Shown here: positions 24,470-32,222 of the stretch, piece after piece
Layout: every line of letters begins with the position of its first letter
How positions within the stretch are numbered: the stretch's first letter is position 1
Assembly: GCA_005502915.1 (NCBI GenBank)
Contig: SCMT01000041.1
Location: forward strand, 1 to 32,222
DNA length: 32,222 nt
Direction: 5' to 3'
From: Lysobacteraceae bacterium 2PB
Lineage (GTDB): Bacteria > Pseudomonadota > Gammaproteobacteria > Xanthomonadales > Xanthomonadaceae
Translations under genes and position numbers: made by a program
The notes under the pieces: model-generated
The model's input: the letters and a program-made list of their open reading frames with translations, nothing else
Told to the model about the DNA's origin: nothing
The model's database searches: none

Positions 24470-24991
24470 ATGCCGATCAAGATGGCGACCTGGCTGCACG
24501 GCAACGGTGCCCAGCCCGAGTTCGCGCCCTTCTCGCAGCGACGCATGGCCGGTTCCGGCCTGTTCGGTGGCACCGATGGCTCGCACAACTATTTCCACTT
24601 CCCGCTGACCACGCCGGTCATCGTCGACGACCGGCGCCTCCTGCTGTCGAAGATCTTCGTCTTCGCCCGCCAGCGCTTCTGCGTGCTGCGCGACGTGTAC
24701 ATCTACGACGCCGACTACCGCGTCCACCAGTTCATCGCCCAGCCGCCGCCGCTGATCAGGGCCGTCAGCGGCCTCATGCAGCCGCCGCCCGACCACACCC
24801 ACCCGCGCTTCGTCGAAGGCCTGACCATGTTCACGCCGAGCGAGCCGCTGCCGATCAACCTCGGCCTCAGCATCTCGGTCAAGGTGAATTTCGACTCGAC
24901 CGTGATCAACGGCATCACCTCGCCGCAGATCCGCAACCTCGGCGCGATCGAGTTCTACTCGGTGGGCGCCGACTGGGTGGTCGCGCCCTGA
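24470..24991 (+). CDS. Conserved protein of unknown function (possibly DUF6623 type)
   Basis: A 173-aa soluble protein without signal or membrane segment. It begins MPIKMATWLHGNGAQPEF and is rich in beta strands and aromatics, with NYFHFPLTTPVIVDD, VYIYDADYRVHQF and LGLSISVKVNF. I associate the KMATWLHGN start with a family of small bacterial proteins that I believe is catalogued as DUF6623, but I am not certain. No catalytic motif is evident. AAAGGA lies 8 bases before the ATG. It follows the effector-like gene by 107 bases on the same strand and may belong to the same accessory block. Confidence 0.65.
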   Translation: MPIKMATWLHGNGAQPEFAPFSQRRMAGSGLFGGTDGSHNYFHFPLTTPVIVDDRRLLLSKIFVFARQRFCVLRDVYIYDADYRVHQFIAQPPPLIRAVSGLMQPPPDHTHPRFVEGLTMFTPSEPLPINLGLSISVKVNFDSTVINGITSPQIRNLGAIEFYSVGADWVVAP

Positions 24992-24998
24992 CCGGTCC

Positions 24999-25021
24999 GG
25001 CCCGGCGTCGCGTGCCGGGCC
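24999..25021. terminator. Hairpin between converging genes
   Basis: An 8-bp GC stem (GGCCCGGC / GCCGGGCC) with a 7-base loop lies in the 43-base gap between the 173-aa gene and the PLP enzyme gene, whose stops face each other. No T-run is present; it is a plausible bidirectional terminator. Confidence 0.5.
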
Positions 25022-25034
25022 CGGGAGGACGGTG

Positions 25035-26174
25035 TCAGTCGACGCCGTCCAGCGCCTGCCGCAGATCCGCGACCAGGTCGTCGACGTGCTCCAGGCCCAC
25101 CGACATCCGCAGCAGGTTCTGCGGCGAGCGCGGGTTCGGGCCTTCCACCGAAGCGCGATGCTCGACCAGCGATTCGCAGCCGCCCAGCGAGGTGGCGTTG
25201 GTGAACACGCGCAGCCTGCCGGCCATCGCCAGCGCGGCGTCGCGGCCGCCGCGCAGCTCGATGCTGAGCATGCCGCCGAAGTCGCGCATCTGCCTGGCCG
25301 CGACCGCGTGGCCGGCATGCGAGGCCAGGCCGGGGTAGTTCACGCGCTCGATCGCCGGGTGCGCGGCGAGGAAGTCGGCCACCGCGCGCGCGTTCGCGCA
25401 GTGCATCGCCATGCGTGCGCCGAGTGAGCGGCAGCCGCGCAGGATCAGCCAGGCGCTGAACGGCGCCAGGGTCGCGCCGGTGACGTGCAGCCGGTGCGCG
25501 ACCTTCCGCGCCAGCGCGTCGTCCCGTGCGAACACCAGCGCGCCGCCCAGCACGTCGCTGTGGCCGCCGAAATACTTGGTGGTCGAATGCATCACCACGT
25601 CCGCGCCCAGGGCCAGCGGACGCTGCAGCAGCGGCGTGGCGAAGGTGTTGTCGGCGACGACCACGGCCTCGTGGGCATGGCCGATCTCCGCGAGCGCGGC
25701 GATGTCGCAGACCTTCATCTTCGGGTTCGACGGCGTCTCGATCCACAGCAGGTCGACGCCCTTCGCGCAGGCAGCGCGCACCGCATCCAGGTCGGCCATG
25801 TCGATCATCACCGCTTCGATGCCGCGTTCGGGCAGGAATTCGGCGCAGACCATGCGCAGGCCGGTGTAGCAGTCGTCCGGGATCAGCACGCGCGCGCCGT
25901 TCGGCAGGCATTCCAGCAGGGTGCTGATCGCGGCCATGCCCGAAGCGAAGGTGCTCGCGGTCGCGCCGCCTTCCAGCGCGGCCAGCGCCTCGCGCAGGCG
26001 GTCGTTGGTCGGGTTGCCCTCGCGCTGGTACTCGTAGCCGGCCACGCGCTCGCCGGCCGGGCCGTGGCGGAAGGTGGTGGCGAGGTGGATGGGCGGGGCG
26101 ACCGCGCCGGTGGCGGCGTCCGGTTCGTTGCCGACGTGGACCGACACGGTTTCGGGGCGAAGCTCAGGACCCAT
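25035..26174 (-). CDS. Cys/Met metabolism PLP enzyme (cystathionine gamma-synthase-like)
   Basis: A 379-aa trans-sulfuration PLP enzyme. It shows the PPIHLATTF start, YEYQREGNPTNDRLREALAALEGG, TASTFASGMAAIS, WIETPSNPKMKVCDI, ADNTFATPLLQRPL, and the PLP lysine in HSTTKYFGGHSDVLGG (Lys 200). The group includes cystathionine gamma-synthase, cystathionine gamma-lyase and O-succinylhomoserine sulfhydrylase, which cannot be told apart safely by eye; LGGCESLVEH near the C-terminus fits the synthase/lyase branch. It is last in the thiE-hemL run, its ATG lying inside the end of the HAD gene (11-base overlap). Confidence 0.88.
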   Translation of the reverse strand: MGPELRPETVSVHVGNEPDAATGAVAPPIHLATTFRHGPAGERVAGYEYQREGNPTNDRLREALAALEGGATASTFASGMAAISTLLECLPNGARVLIPDDCYTGLRMVCAEFLPERGIEAVMIDMADLDAVRAACAKGVDLLWIETPSNPKMKVCDIAALAEIGHAHEAVVVADNTFATPLLQRPLALGADVVMHSTTKYFGGHSDVLGGALVFARDDALARKVAHRLHVTGATLAPFSAWLILRGCRSLGARMAMHCANARAVADFLAAHPAIERVNYPGLASHAGHAVAARQMRDFGGMLSIELRGGRDAALAMAGRLRVFTNATSLGGCESLVEHRASVEGPNPRSPQNLLRMSVGLEHVDDLVADLRQALDGVD

Positions 26175-26802
26175 GCGCGATGCTCTCCAGCAGGTGGTGT
26201 GCGGCCAGCGCCGAGCGCAGCCCGGCGAGGTGTTGGTAATGATGGCCCGACATGCCGGCGTGCACCGCGCCCGCGGCGTTCGGAGCCTTGTCGTCGATGA
26301 ACAGCACCCGCGACGGTGCGACACCCAGCGCCTCGGCGCAATGGGCGAACACGGCGGGATCGGGCTTGGCGATGCCGTACATCGCCGAACAGTGGACCGC
26401 GCCGGCGAAATGCGCCGCGAACGGCGGGCACAGGGTCGCGAAATGATCGCGGACCATCAGGCCGTTGTTGGTCAGCACGGCCAGCCGGCAGCGCCGCGCC
26501 AGGGCGTCCACGATCTCCCCCAGTTCCGGGCGCGGGGTCATCGCCGCCGCGCGTGCGGCCACGCAGTCAGCCACGCTCACGGGCGTGCCCAGCGTCGCCG
26601 CGAGCGTGGCGGCCACGCCCTCGGGATCAATCCGGCCGAGGTCGGCCTGCAGCTCCAGTCCCGACCCGAACAGCGCCGCACGCACCGCATCGGCATCGCG
26701 GCCGATGCGTTCGCCCAGCGTCCGGCAGCGGACCTCGTGGCTGTAGTCGACGAGCACGTCGTCGAGGTCGAACAGCACCAGGTCGATGCCCATGCGGCTC
26801 AT
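26164..26802 (-). CDS. HAD-superfamily hydrolase (subfamily IA)
   Basis: A 212-aa cytosolic HAD phosphatase. Motif I is VLFDLDDVLVDY (nucleophile and acid Asp pair), motif II is LAVLTNN, motif III is the Lys in GIAKPDPAVF, and motif IV is VLFIDDKAPN. The alpha-helical cap is of the C1 type. Relatives dephosphorylate small phosphorylated metabolites; the substrate is not predictable. Its ATG overlaps the channel gene stop (ATGA), and its end overlaps the next gene, so it is translationally coupled on both sides. Confidence 0.88.
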   Translation of the reverse strand: MSRMGIDLVLFDLDDVLVDYSHEVRCRTLGERIGRDADAVRAALFGSGLELQADLGRIDPEGVAATLAATLGTPVSVADCVAARAAAMTPRPELGEIVDALARRCRLAVLTNNGLMVRDHFATLCPPFAAHFAGAVHCSAMYGIAKPDPAVFAHCAEALGVAPSRVLFIDDKAPNAAGAVHAGMSGHHYQHLAGLRSALAAHHLLESIAHGS

Positions 26803-27667
26803 TCCTGCATGGGCAGGGCACGGCCGCACTTGCGGCAGTGCCATGCATCCTGTTCGTGCTCGGGCAGGCCGCATTCGACGCAGCGGACCTGCCGGCGCTG
26901 GCCGCGCAGGCTGGACGCCAGCTCGGCGGTGTAGATGCCGGTCGGCACCGCGATCACGCTGTAGCCGATCAGGATCAGGATCGAGGTCACGAAGCGTCCC
27001 AGCGGCGTGCCCGGCGCGATGTCGCCGAAACCCACGGTCGCCATCGTCACCACCGCCCAGTACATGCCCGTCGGGATGCTGTGGAAGCCGTGCTCCGGGC
27101 CTTCGATCACGTACATGATCGCGCCGAAGATGATCACGACCGTCAGGATGGCCGACAGGAACACCAGGATCTTGCGCCGGCTGCGCAGCAGGGCGTCGAC
27201 CAGGATGCCCGCCTCGCCGGAATACTCGACCAGCTTGAGCACCCGGAAGACGCGCAGCAGGCGCAGGCTGCGCACCACCAGCAGGGAGGCGCTGGCGGGG
27301 AAGAACAGCGACAGGTAGGTCGGCAGGATCGACAGCAGGTCGATCACCCCGAAGAAGCTGGTCGCGTAGCGCAGCGGCCGGCGCACCGTCCACAGCCGCA
27401 CCGCGTACTCCACGGTGAACAGCACGGTGAAGAACCACTCGGCGGCGTACAGCACGCCGTGCCAGCGCGCCTTGATCGATCCCACGCTGTCGAGCAGCAC
27501 CACCAGGACGCTGGCCAGGATGGCGATGATCAGGGCAAGGTCGAAGTTGCGCTCGTCCGGCGCATCGTGGTGGTAGATCAGCCGGTAGAGCCGGTAGCGC
27601 AGGCCGTGCTCGCTCGCGGGCAGGAACTCCCGCTCGAACACGCTGCGCTGGCCCTGCGGCTGCTCGT

Positions 27668-27671
<4 letters not shown>
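26799..27671 (-). CDS. Voltage-gated-type potassium channel with C-terminal zinc ribbon
   Basis: A 290-aa inner-membrane channel. S1-S3 lie at about 43-120, S4 is [16 protein letters not shown] (about 132-147, Arg every third residue), and the pore has TVGFGD (212-217), the K+ filter. The tail carries C254-x2-C257 and C269-x2-C272, a zinc-ribbon-like four-cysteine knot after a basic linker. This tail is not part of the usual Kv core and may sense redox state or metal, or drive assembly (inferred). The GTG start overlaps the hemL stop (GTGA). It stands between hemL and a HAD gene, an unexpected place for a channel. Confidence 0.88.
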
Positions 27672-28963
<1,292 letters not shown>

Positions 28964-29013
28964 CTCGTGTGGTGGGTTCGGTGGTGCGTGGGGGCGTGCG
29001 GCATCGGCCGCGA

Positions 29014-29646
29014 TCAGAACAGGGCGCGGATCGTGCGTGCCGCCGCGACGGGATCCGGCGCGTCGAACACGCCGCCGATCACCGCCAGCAGGTCGGCACC
29101 GGCCTCGACCAGTCCGCGCGCATTGTCCGGCGTGATGCCGCCGATCGCCACCCGCGGCAGTCCCAGCCCGGCGCTGCCCTGCAGCAGGTCGGGCGTGGCG
29201 CGGCGCGCGTTCGGCTTGGTGCCGGACGGGAAGAACGCGCCGAACGCGATGTAGGTGGCACCGGCTTCGGCGCCGGCCCGGGCGCGCGACGGGTCGTCGT
29301 AGCAGGACACTCCGACGATGGCGTCGTCGCCGAGCAGGCGGCGAGCGGCGGCCAGGTCGCCGTCGTCCTCGCCCAGATGGACGCCCTGCGCGCCGATCGC
29401 CTGCGCCAGCGCTGCATCGTCGTTGATCACCAGCGGCACGCCATGCGCGCGGCACAGCCCGGCCAGCGCCTCCGCCTGCACGCGCTGCAAGCCGGGGTCG
29501 GCCCGCTTGTTCCGGTATTGCAGCAGCGCGGCCTGCGGCAGCGCGGCGGCCACCCGGGCGAGCAGGCGCGGGGTGTCGGTATCGTCGGGAGTGATCAGGT
29601 AGAGGCCGCGTCCCCAGGACGGGGCGGCGGTGGATCGGACGGGCAT
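29014..29646 (-). CDS. thiE: Thiamine-phosphate synthase
   Basis: A 210-aa TIM-barrel enzyme joining HMP pyrophosphate and the thiazole phosphate to thiamine monophosphate. Motifs are [56 protein letters not shown] (phosphate-loop region) and [11 protein letters not shown]. The ATG at 29646 has GGAAG upstream. The leader from the candidate promoter is about 54 bases, too short for a TPP riboswitch. It heads the minus-strand run thiE-hemL-channel-HAD-PLP enzyme. Confidence 0.95.
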   Translation of the reverse strand: MPVRSTAAPSWGRGLYLITPDDTDTPRLLARVAAALPQAALLQYRNKRADPGLQRVQAEALAGLCRAHGVPLVINDDAALAQAIGAQGVHLGEDDGDLAAARRLLGDDAIVGVSCYDDPSRARAGAEAGATYIAFGAFFPSGTKPNARRATPDLLQGSAGLGLPRVAIGGITPDNARGLVEAGADLLAVIGGVFDAPDPVAAARTIRALF

Positions 29647-29707
29647 GCGAGTGCTTCCGGACAGGGCGCGCGGGTGCAAGAATCGACCCTCGCTCAGATA
29701 AAGGGAC

Positions 29708-29713
29708 ATTATC
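29708..29713 (-). promoter_or_regulatory. Candidate -10 of the thiE operon
   Basis: On the minus strand GATAAT (29713-29708) followed by GTCCC is a good -10 match in the 69-base divergent spacer between thiE and the first rubredoxin. It lies only 3 bases from the rubredoxin ATG, so both directions share the spacer. Confidence 0.45.
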
Positions 29714-29715
29714 CG

Positions 29716-29898
29716 ATGAACGACCCAGCCGATCGCGCCAGGAAGTACCGTTGCAGCGTCTGCGACCACGTCTACGATCCCGCCGAAGGCGACCCGGAGG
29801 CCGGCATTCCGCCCGGGACCCCGTTCGAATCCCTGCCGGAGACCTGGTCCTGCCCGGAGTGCGGTGCGACCAAGGCCGACTTCGAACCGATCGACTGA
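29716..29898 (+). CDS. Rubredoxin (first of tandem pair)
   Basis: A 60-aa iron-sulfur electron carrier. The four Cys ligands are in CSVC (13 and 16) and CPEC (46 and 49), with the conserved [19 protein letters not shown] and GATKADFE blocks. Rubredoxins carry electrons from rubredoxin reductase to alkane hydroxylases or serve in oxidative stress defence. No alkB or reductase is in the window. It is divergent from thiE, and a second rubredoxin follows 74 bases later. Confidence 0.94.
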   Translation: MNDPADRARKYRCSVCDHVYDPAEGDPEAGIPPGTPFESLPETWSCPECGATKADFEPID

Positions 29899-29972
29899 GC
29901 GGTCTGCCGCCGGCTTCCGGCCCCGTCCCGGGGATGGGACAATGCCGGCCTTTCGAACCAGGGACTTTCCGA

Positions 29973-30164
29973 ATGACCGAAGCTGCCGCCACCGTCGCCA
30001 ACCGCACCTGGATGTGCGTCGTCTGTGGATTCATCTATGACGAGGCCAAGGGCCTGCCGGACGAGGGCATCCCGCCGGGCACCCGCTGGGAAGATGTGCC
30101 GGACACCTGGACCTGTCCGGACTGCGGCGTCACCAAGAGCGACTTCGAGATGACCACGGTCTGA
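29973..30164 (+). CDS. Rubredoxin (second of tandem pair)
   Basis: A 63-aa rubredoxin with ligands in CVVC (15 and 18) and CPDC (48 and 51), an aromatic-rich core ([16 protein letters not shown]) and GVTKSDFE at the end. It has a slightly longer N-terminus than the first copy and about two thirds identity in the core, pointing to an old duplication or two specialised carriers. A GACAAT hexamer at 29938-29943 could give it its own promoter. Translation starts at the ATG at 29973. Confidence 0.94.
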   Translation: MTEAAATVANRTWMCVVCGFIYDEAKGLPDEGIPPGTRWEDVPDTWTCPDCGVTKSDFEMTTV

Positions 30165-30180
30165 TCGAACCATGCGACCG

Positions 30181-30202
30181 ACGGGCGCCCCAGGGCGCCC
30201 GT
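30181..30202. terminator. Bidirectional terminator between rubredoxin and SirB1-type genes
   Basis: A 9-bp perfect stem (ACGGGCGCC / GGCGCCCGT) with a 4-base loop lies between the facing stop codons of the second rubredoxin and the SirB1-type gene, followed by TT on the plus strand. Confidence 0.65.
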
Positions 30203-30215
30203 TGCATGTCCGGGC

Positions 30216-31073
30216 TCAGTGCGTCCTCTGCGCCAGTCGCCCATCGCCGAGCAGTTCGAGCAGCCGGCTGCGCACCACGTCCGCATCGCCCGACTCCGGC
30301 CAGCGCTGCAGGTGCGCGCCGAGATCCCGCACGGCCCCGGCCACATGGCCGAGTTCCGCATAGCCCAGCCCGCGATCACGCAGTGCGTCCGCGTTCTCCG
30401 GTTCCAGGCACAGCACCCGGTCCATGCACCGCACCGCACGCGCCCAGTCGCCCGCACCCACGTAGAGCGCGTGCAGGTTGCGCAGGATCCTCGACAGGAT
30501 CGCCCGGTTCGGCGCCGGGCTCAGGATGTCGAACAGCGCCTCGTCCGGGACATCGGCACCGAAATGCGGCTTCGCCCGCAGCCGCAGCTCCTCCGTCCCC
30601 AGCGGCCGGCCCCGGTTGAACGGATCCATCACCAGCAGGCCATCGTCCACCGGCATCCGGACCAGGAAGTGTCCCGGGAACGACACCCCGTCCAGATGCA
30701 CCCCGAGCCGACGCGCTACCTCCATCTGGATCACCGCCAGCGAGATCGGATTGCCCAGCCGGCGGTCCAGCACCATGTTGAGGTAGCTGTTGCGCGGGTC
30801 GTAATACTCGTCATGGTTGCCGGCATACCCCAGTTCGTCGAACAGCCGCCGGTTGATCGCCTGCATCTTGAGGGGCGCGTCGTCCAGCGCCTCCACCAGC
30901 GGCCGAAGCGAGGCCGCGTGGGCCTCCACCTGCGCCAGGCAGGCCGCGACGTCCAGGTCCGGGTACTCGTCGCGGGCGATCAGCAGGGCGCAGCCCAGCA
31001 GGGGCACCTGGTCGTCCTCCGTATCGGCCAGGGAGGCCCAGGCGGGCAGGCGTGCGTCGTCGATGCGGTTCAT
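30216..31073 (-). CDS. SirB1-family transglutaminase-like/TPR protein
   Basis: A 285-aa cytosolic protein. The first 190 residues are the SirB1/transglutaminase-like domain (INRRLFDELGYAGN, YDPRNSYLNMVLDRRLGNPI, GVSFPGHFLVRM, MDPFNRGRPL). The last 80 are TPR-like helices (LRNLHALYVGAGDWARAVR, LRDRGLGYAELGHVAGAVR). The usual transglutaminase Cys is not evident; the segment after NPI reads SLAVIQMEVARRLG, as in other family members with Ser at this site. The function is not established. A GC hairpin separates it from the upstream DUF192 gene on the same strand. Confidence 0.88.
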   Translation of the reverse strand: MNRIDDARLPAWASLADTEDDQVPLLGCALLIARDEYPDLDVAACLAQVEAHAASLRPLVEALDDAPLKMQAINRRLFDELGYAGNHDEYYDPRNSYLNMVLDRRLGNPISLAVIQMEVARRLGVHLDGVSFPGHFLVRMPVDDGLLVMDPFNRGRPLGTEELRLRAKPHFGADVPDEALFDILSPAPNRAILSRILRNLHALYVGAGDWARAVRCMDRVLCLEPENADALRDRGLGYAELGHVAGAVRDLGAHLQRWPESGDADVVRSRLLELLGDGRLAQRTH

Positions 31074-31096
31074 GGCCCAAGACTGTGGGCGACCAG

Positions 31097-31120
31097 GCCG
31101 CCCGGCAAGCCCCGGGCGGC
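31097..31120 (-). terminator. Hairpin after the DUF192 gene
   Basis: A 9-bp stem (GCCGCCCGG / CCGGGCGGC) with a 6-base loop lies just after the minus-strand stop of the DUF192 gene and before the SirB1-type start. No strong T-run. Confidence 0.5.
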
Positions 31121-31136
31121 GCTTCCGTGACCGGGT

Positions 31137-31586
31137 TCAGGGGGCGGGCGGGATCCCCGGGCCGAAGGTCAGCTCGGCCCCGTCCTTCAGGCCCAGCTTC
31201 GCCGCCTGCCCGGCGTTCAGTTCCAGCACGTAGCGCGCGGGCGCCGTGCTCGGGTAGGGCGGGCAGGCGTTGCCCAGCGAGCAGGGCGGCACGTCGCGCT
31301 GCTGCGAGACCAGCCGCCGGTTCGAGTCGAAGTACAGGATGTCGAGCGGGATCTTCGTGTTCTTCATCCAGTAGGCGAGATTCATCTCGTTGTCGTGGAT
31401 GAAGAGCATGCCGCGGTCGTCTTCCATCGAATCGCGGAACATCAGTCCGCGCGCGCGCTCTTCGTCGTCGTCGGCCACCTCCACGGCGAACCGCTGCCCC
31501 TGCAACTCCACCCATGGTTCGTCCGCATTGCTGCAGCCGCTCGCGAAAACGCTGCAAAACAGGGCGATGGCACACATGACGCGCAT
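31137..31586 (-). CDS. DUF192 lipoprotein
   Basis: A 149-aa lipoprotein: a short signal ends at FASGC (Cys 18). The rest is a complete DUF192 domain with ERARGLMFRDSMEDDRGMLFIH, LAYWMKNTKIPLDILYFD and YVLELNAGQAAKLGLKDGAEL. The family is widespread and of unknown biochemical role; exported versions are common. A GGAAAGGA ribosome site precedes the ATG. Its start faces the rRNA operon promoters across 174 bases, and a TTGACG (minus strand, near 31647-31642) may be its -35. Confidence 0.88.
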   Translation of the reverse strand: MRVMCAIALFCSVFASGCSNADEPWVELQGQRFAVEVADDDEERARGLMFRDSMEDDRGMLFIHDNEMNLAYWMKNTKIPLDILYFDSNRRLVSQQRDVPPCSLGNACPPYPSTAPARYVLELNAGQAAKLGLKDGAELTFGPGIPPAP

Positions 31587-31629
31587 GATCGTGTTTCCTT
31601 TCCTGAGTCAGGCTGTCGACGATTCCGCA

Positions 31630-31699
31630 GCGATGCATCGCCGTCAAGCGAAAAAGATTTCGCGCACCCCCTTCCCAAAACGATTTGTGCCATGCACAA
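31630..31699. promoter_or_regulatory. Two operator-like palindromes between DUF192 gene and rRNA promoters
   Basis: GCGATGCATCGC (31630-31641) is a perfect 12-base palindrome lying in the would-be promoter spacer of the DUF192 gene. TTGTGC-CAT-GCACAA (31685-31699) is a perfect 6-3-6 inverted repeat. Both are in intergenic DNA and could bind dimeric regulators; the protein is unknown. Confidence 0.35.
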
Positions 31700-31764
31700 T
31701 TCGCGCCCCTCGCAACGAAGCTTCGGCAACGGCGGGGCGGCGGAAAGAAACGGGAAGAAAGTTG

Positions 31765-31794
31765 TTGACGACTTCCACGAATGCCCGCCATAAT
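31765..31794 (+). promoter_or_regulatory. rRNA operon promoter, upstream copy
   Basis: TTGACG (31765-31770) and CATAAT (31789-31794) with 18 bases between. A purine-rich GGAAAGAAACGGGAAGAAAG tract lies just upstream and may act as an UP element. Confidence 0.75.
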
Positions 31795-31855
31795 GTTCGA
31801 CCTTTCCGGGCAGTCAGCGGCAACGACGGACCGGAAAGAAAAACGAAAAAGGGTG

Positions 31856-31883
31856 TTGACGGCAACGAAAACGACCCTATAAT
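31856..31883 (+). promoter_or_regulatory. rRNA operon promoter, downstream copy
   Basis: TTGACG (31856-31861) and a perfect TATAAT (31878-31883) with 16 bases between, again preceded by a GGAAAGAAAAACGAAAAAG tract. The GC-rich start region after the -10 (GTGCGGC) is of the type linked to stringent control of stable RNA. Confidence 0.85.
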
Positions 31884-31889
31884 GTGCGG

Positions 31890-32131
31890 CTCACTCGGAC
31901 GCTTCGGCGACGGGTTGAGAAGCGGGAAGGGATGAGGCGCTGAGGCCGAATCCGACGATCTTTGACAGTGTGCGCAGGTGACTTGTGCGGGCGTCTGGCG
32001 AGTGGATGGTTGTCCATTTTGCAGACGTTCGTAACAGAACCAAGTCAATTCAAAGCATGCAAATGCAGTGAGTAATTTGGGGCTGGGTCGACGACTGCAC
32101 TCAAAGCATTAGGACTTCGGTCCGAAAAGTT
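31890..32131 (+). other. 16S rRNA precursor leader
   Basis: Transcribed leader between the promoters and mature 16S. It holds a boxA-like antitermination element GATCTTTGACA (31957-31967), a stem CGTCTG/CAGACG (31992-31997 with 32022-32027) enclosing TGGA/TCCA, and a GGAC-TTCG-GTCC tetraloop hairpin (32112-32123) just before mature 16S. No protein gene is present. Confidence 0.75.

Positions 32132-32222
<91 letters not shown>

Noticed and set aside
29647-29715. TPP riboswitch before thiE
   Set aside because: The leader is only about 54 bases and lacks the conserved THI-box core.

Overview
The window is GC-rich chromosomal DNA from a gammaproteobacterium, most likely a Lysobacteraceae (Xanthomonadaceae) member such as Lysobacter, Luteimonas or a relative. 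The evidence is the sequence style of Pfp, the short adenylate kinase, Mpl and HemL, a putative effector with a Xanthomonadales-type T4SS delivery domain, and the 5' end of a 16S rRNA gene at the right edge. Genus cannot be fixed from 91 bases of 16S. No tRNA, CRISPR array or insertion sequence was found.

Left part (265-6410, minus strand): a tightly coupled five-gene operon for exopolysaccharide export. In transcription order it encodes a Wza-like outer-membrane lipoprotein, a GumC/Wzc-like chain-length protein, a BY-kinase-like ATPase with a degenerate P-loop, an outer-membrane beta-barrel, and a heparinase II/III-like polysaccharide lyase lipoprotein. The first four resemble the core of exosortase-A-type (PEP-CTERM) EPS loci. 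The divergent side (6645-8828, plus) is a three-gene module: an SdpR/ArsR-type repressor with a palindromic AT-rich operator, a cupin-like/DUF2867 protein, and a DCC thiol-disulfide protein. A small membrane protein follows.

Middle (9562-21692): mostly housekeeping genes. These are PPi-dependent phosphofructokinase (minus), adenylate kinase, an unknown protein, Mpl (murein tripeptide recycling), a LON-domain protein, a DedA-PAP2-LssY fusion (minus), a small kinase-like protein, a solitary contractile tail sheath protein with no tube or baseplate genes, an HSDL2-like SDR, glyoxalase I, and a class III ornithine-type aminotransferase (argD-like). Two long inverted repeats lie between genes at 14200-14351 and 19788-19888.

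Right part: 21796-24991 is an accessory-looking block. It holds a secreted protein of unknown function, a putative X-T4SS effector (C-terminal XVIPCD-like domain, central H/SxGC motif, two EF-hand-like loops) and an unknown 173-aa protein. A minus-strand run follows (thiE, hemL, a voltage-gated-type K+ channel with a C-terminal zinc ribbon, a HAD phosphatase, a Cys/Met PLP enzyme), nearly all joined by overlaps. Divergent from it are two tandem rubredoxins. Then come a SirB1-type protein and a DUF192 lipoprotein (both minus), and an rRNA operon start with two tandem promoters, a boxA-like leader and the 16S 5' end.

The most interesting items are the putative effector with its possible immunity partner, the orphan sheath, three enzymes with missing catalytic residues (the EPS ATPase, the PAP2 domain, the SDR), and the repressor/cupin-DUF2867/DCC module.
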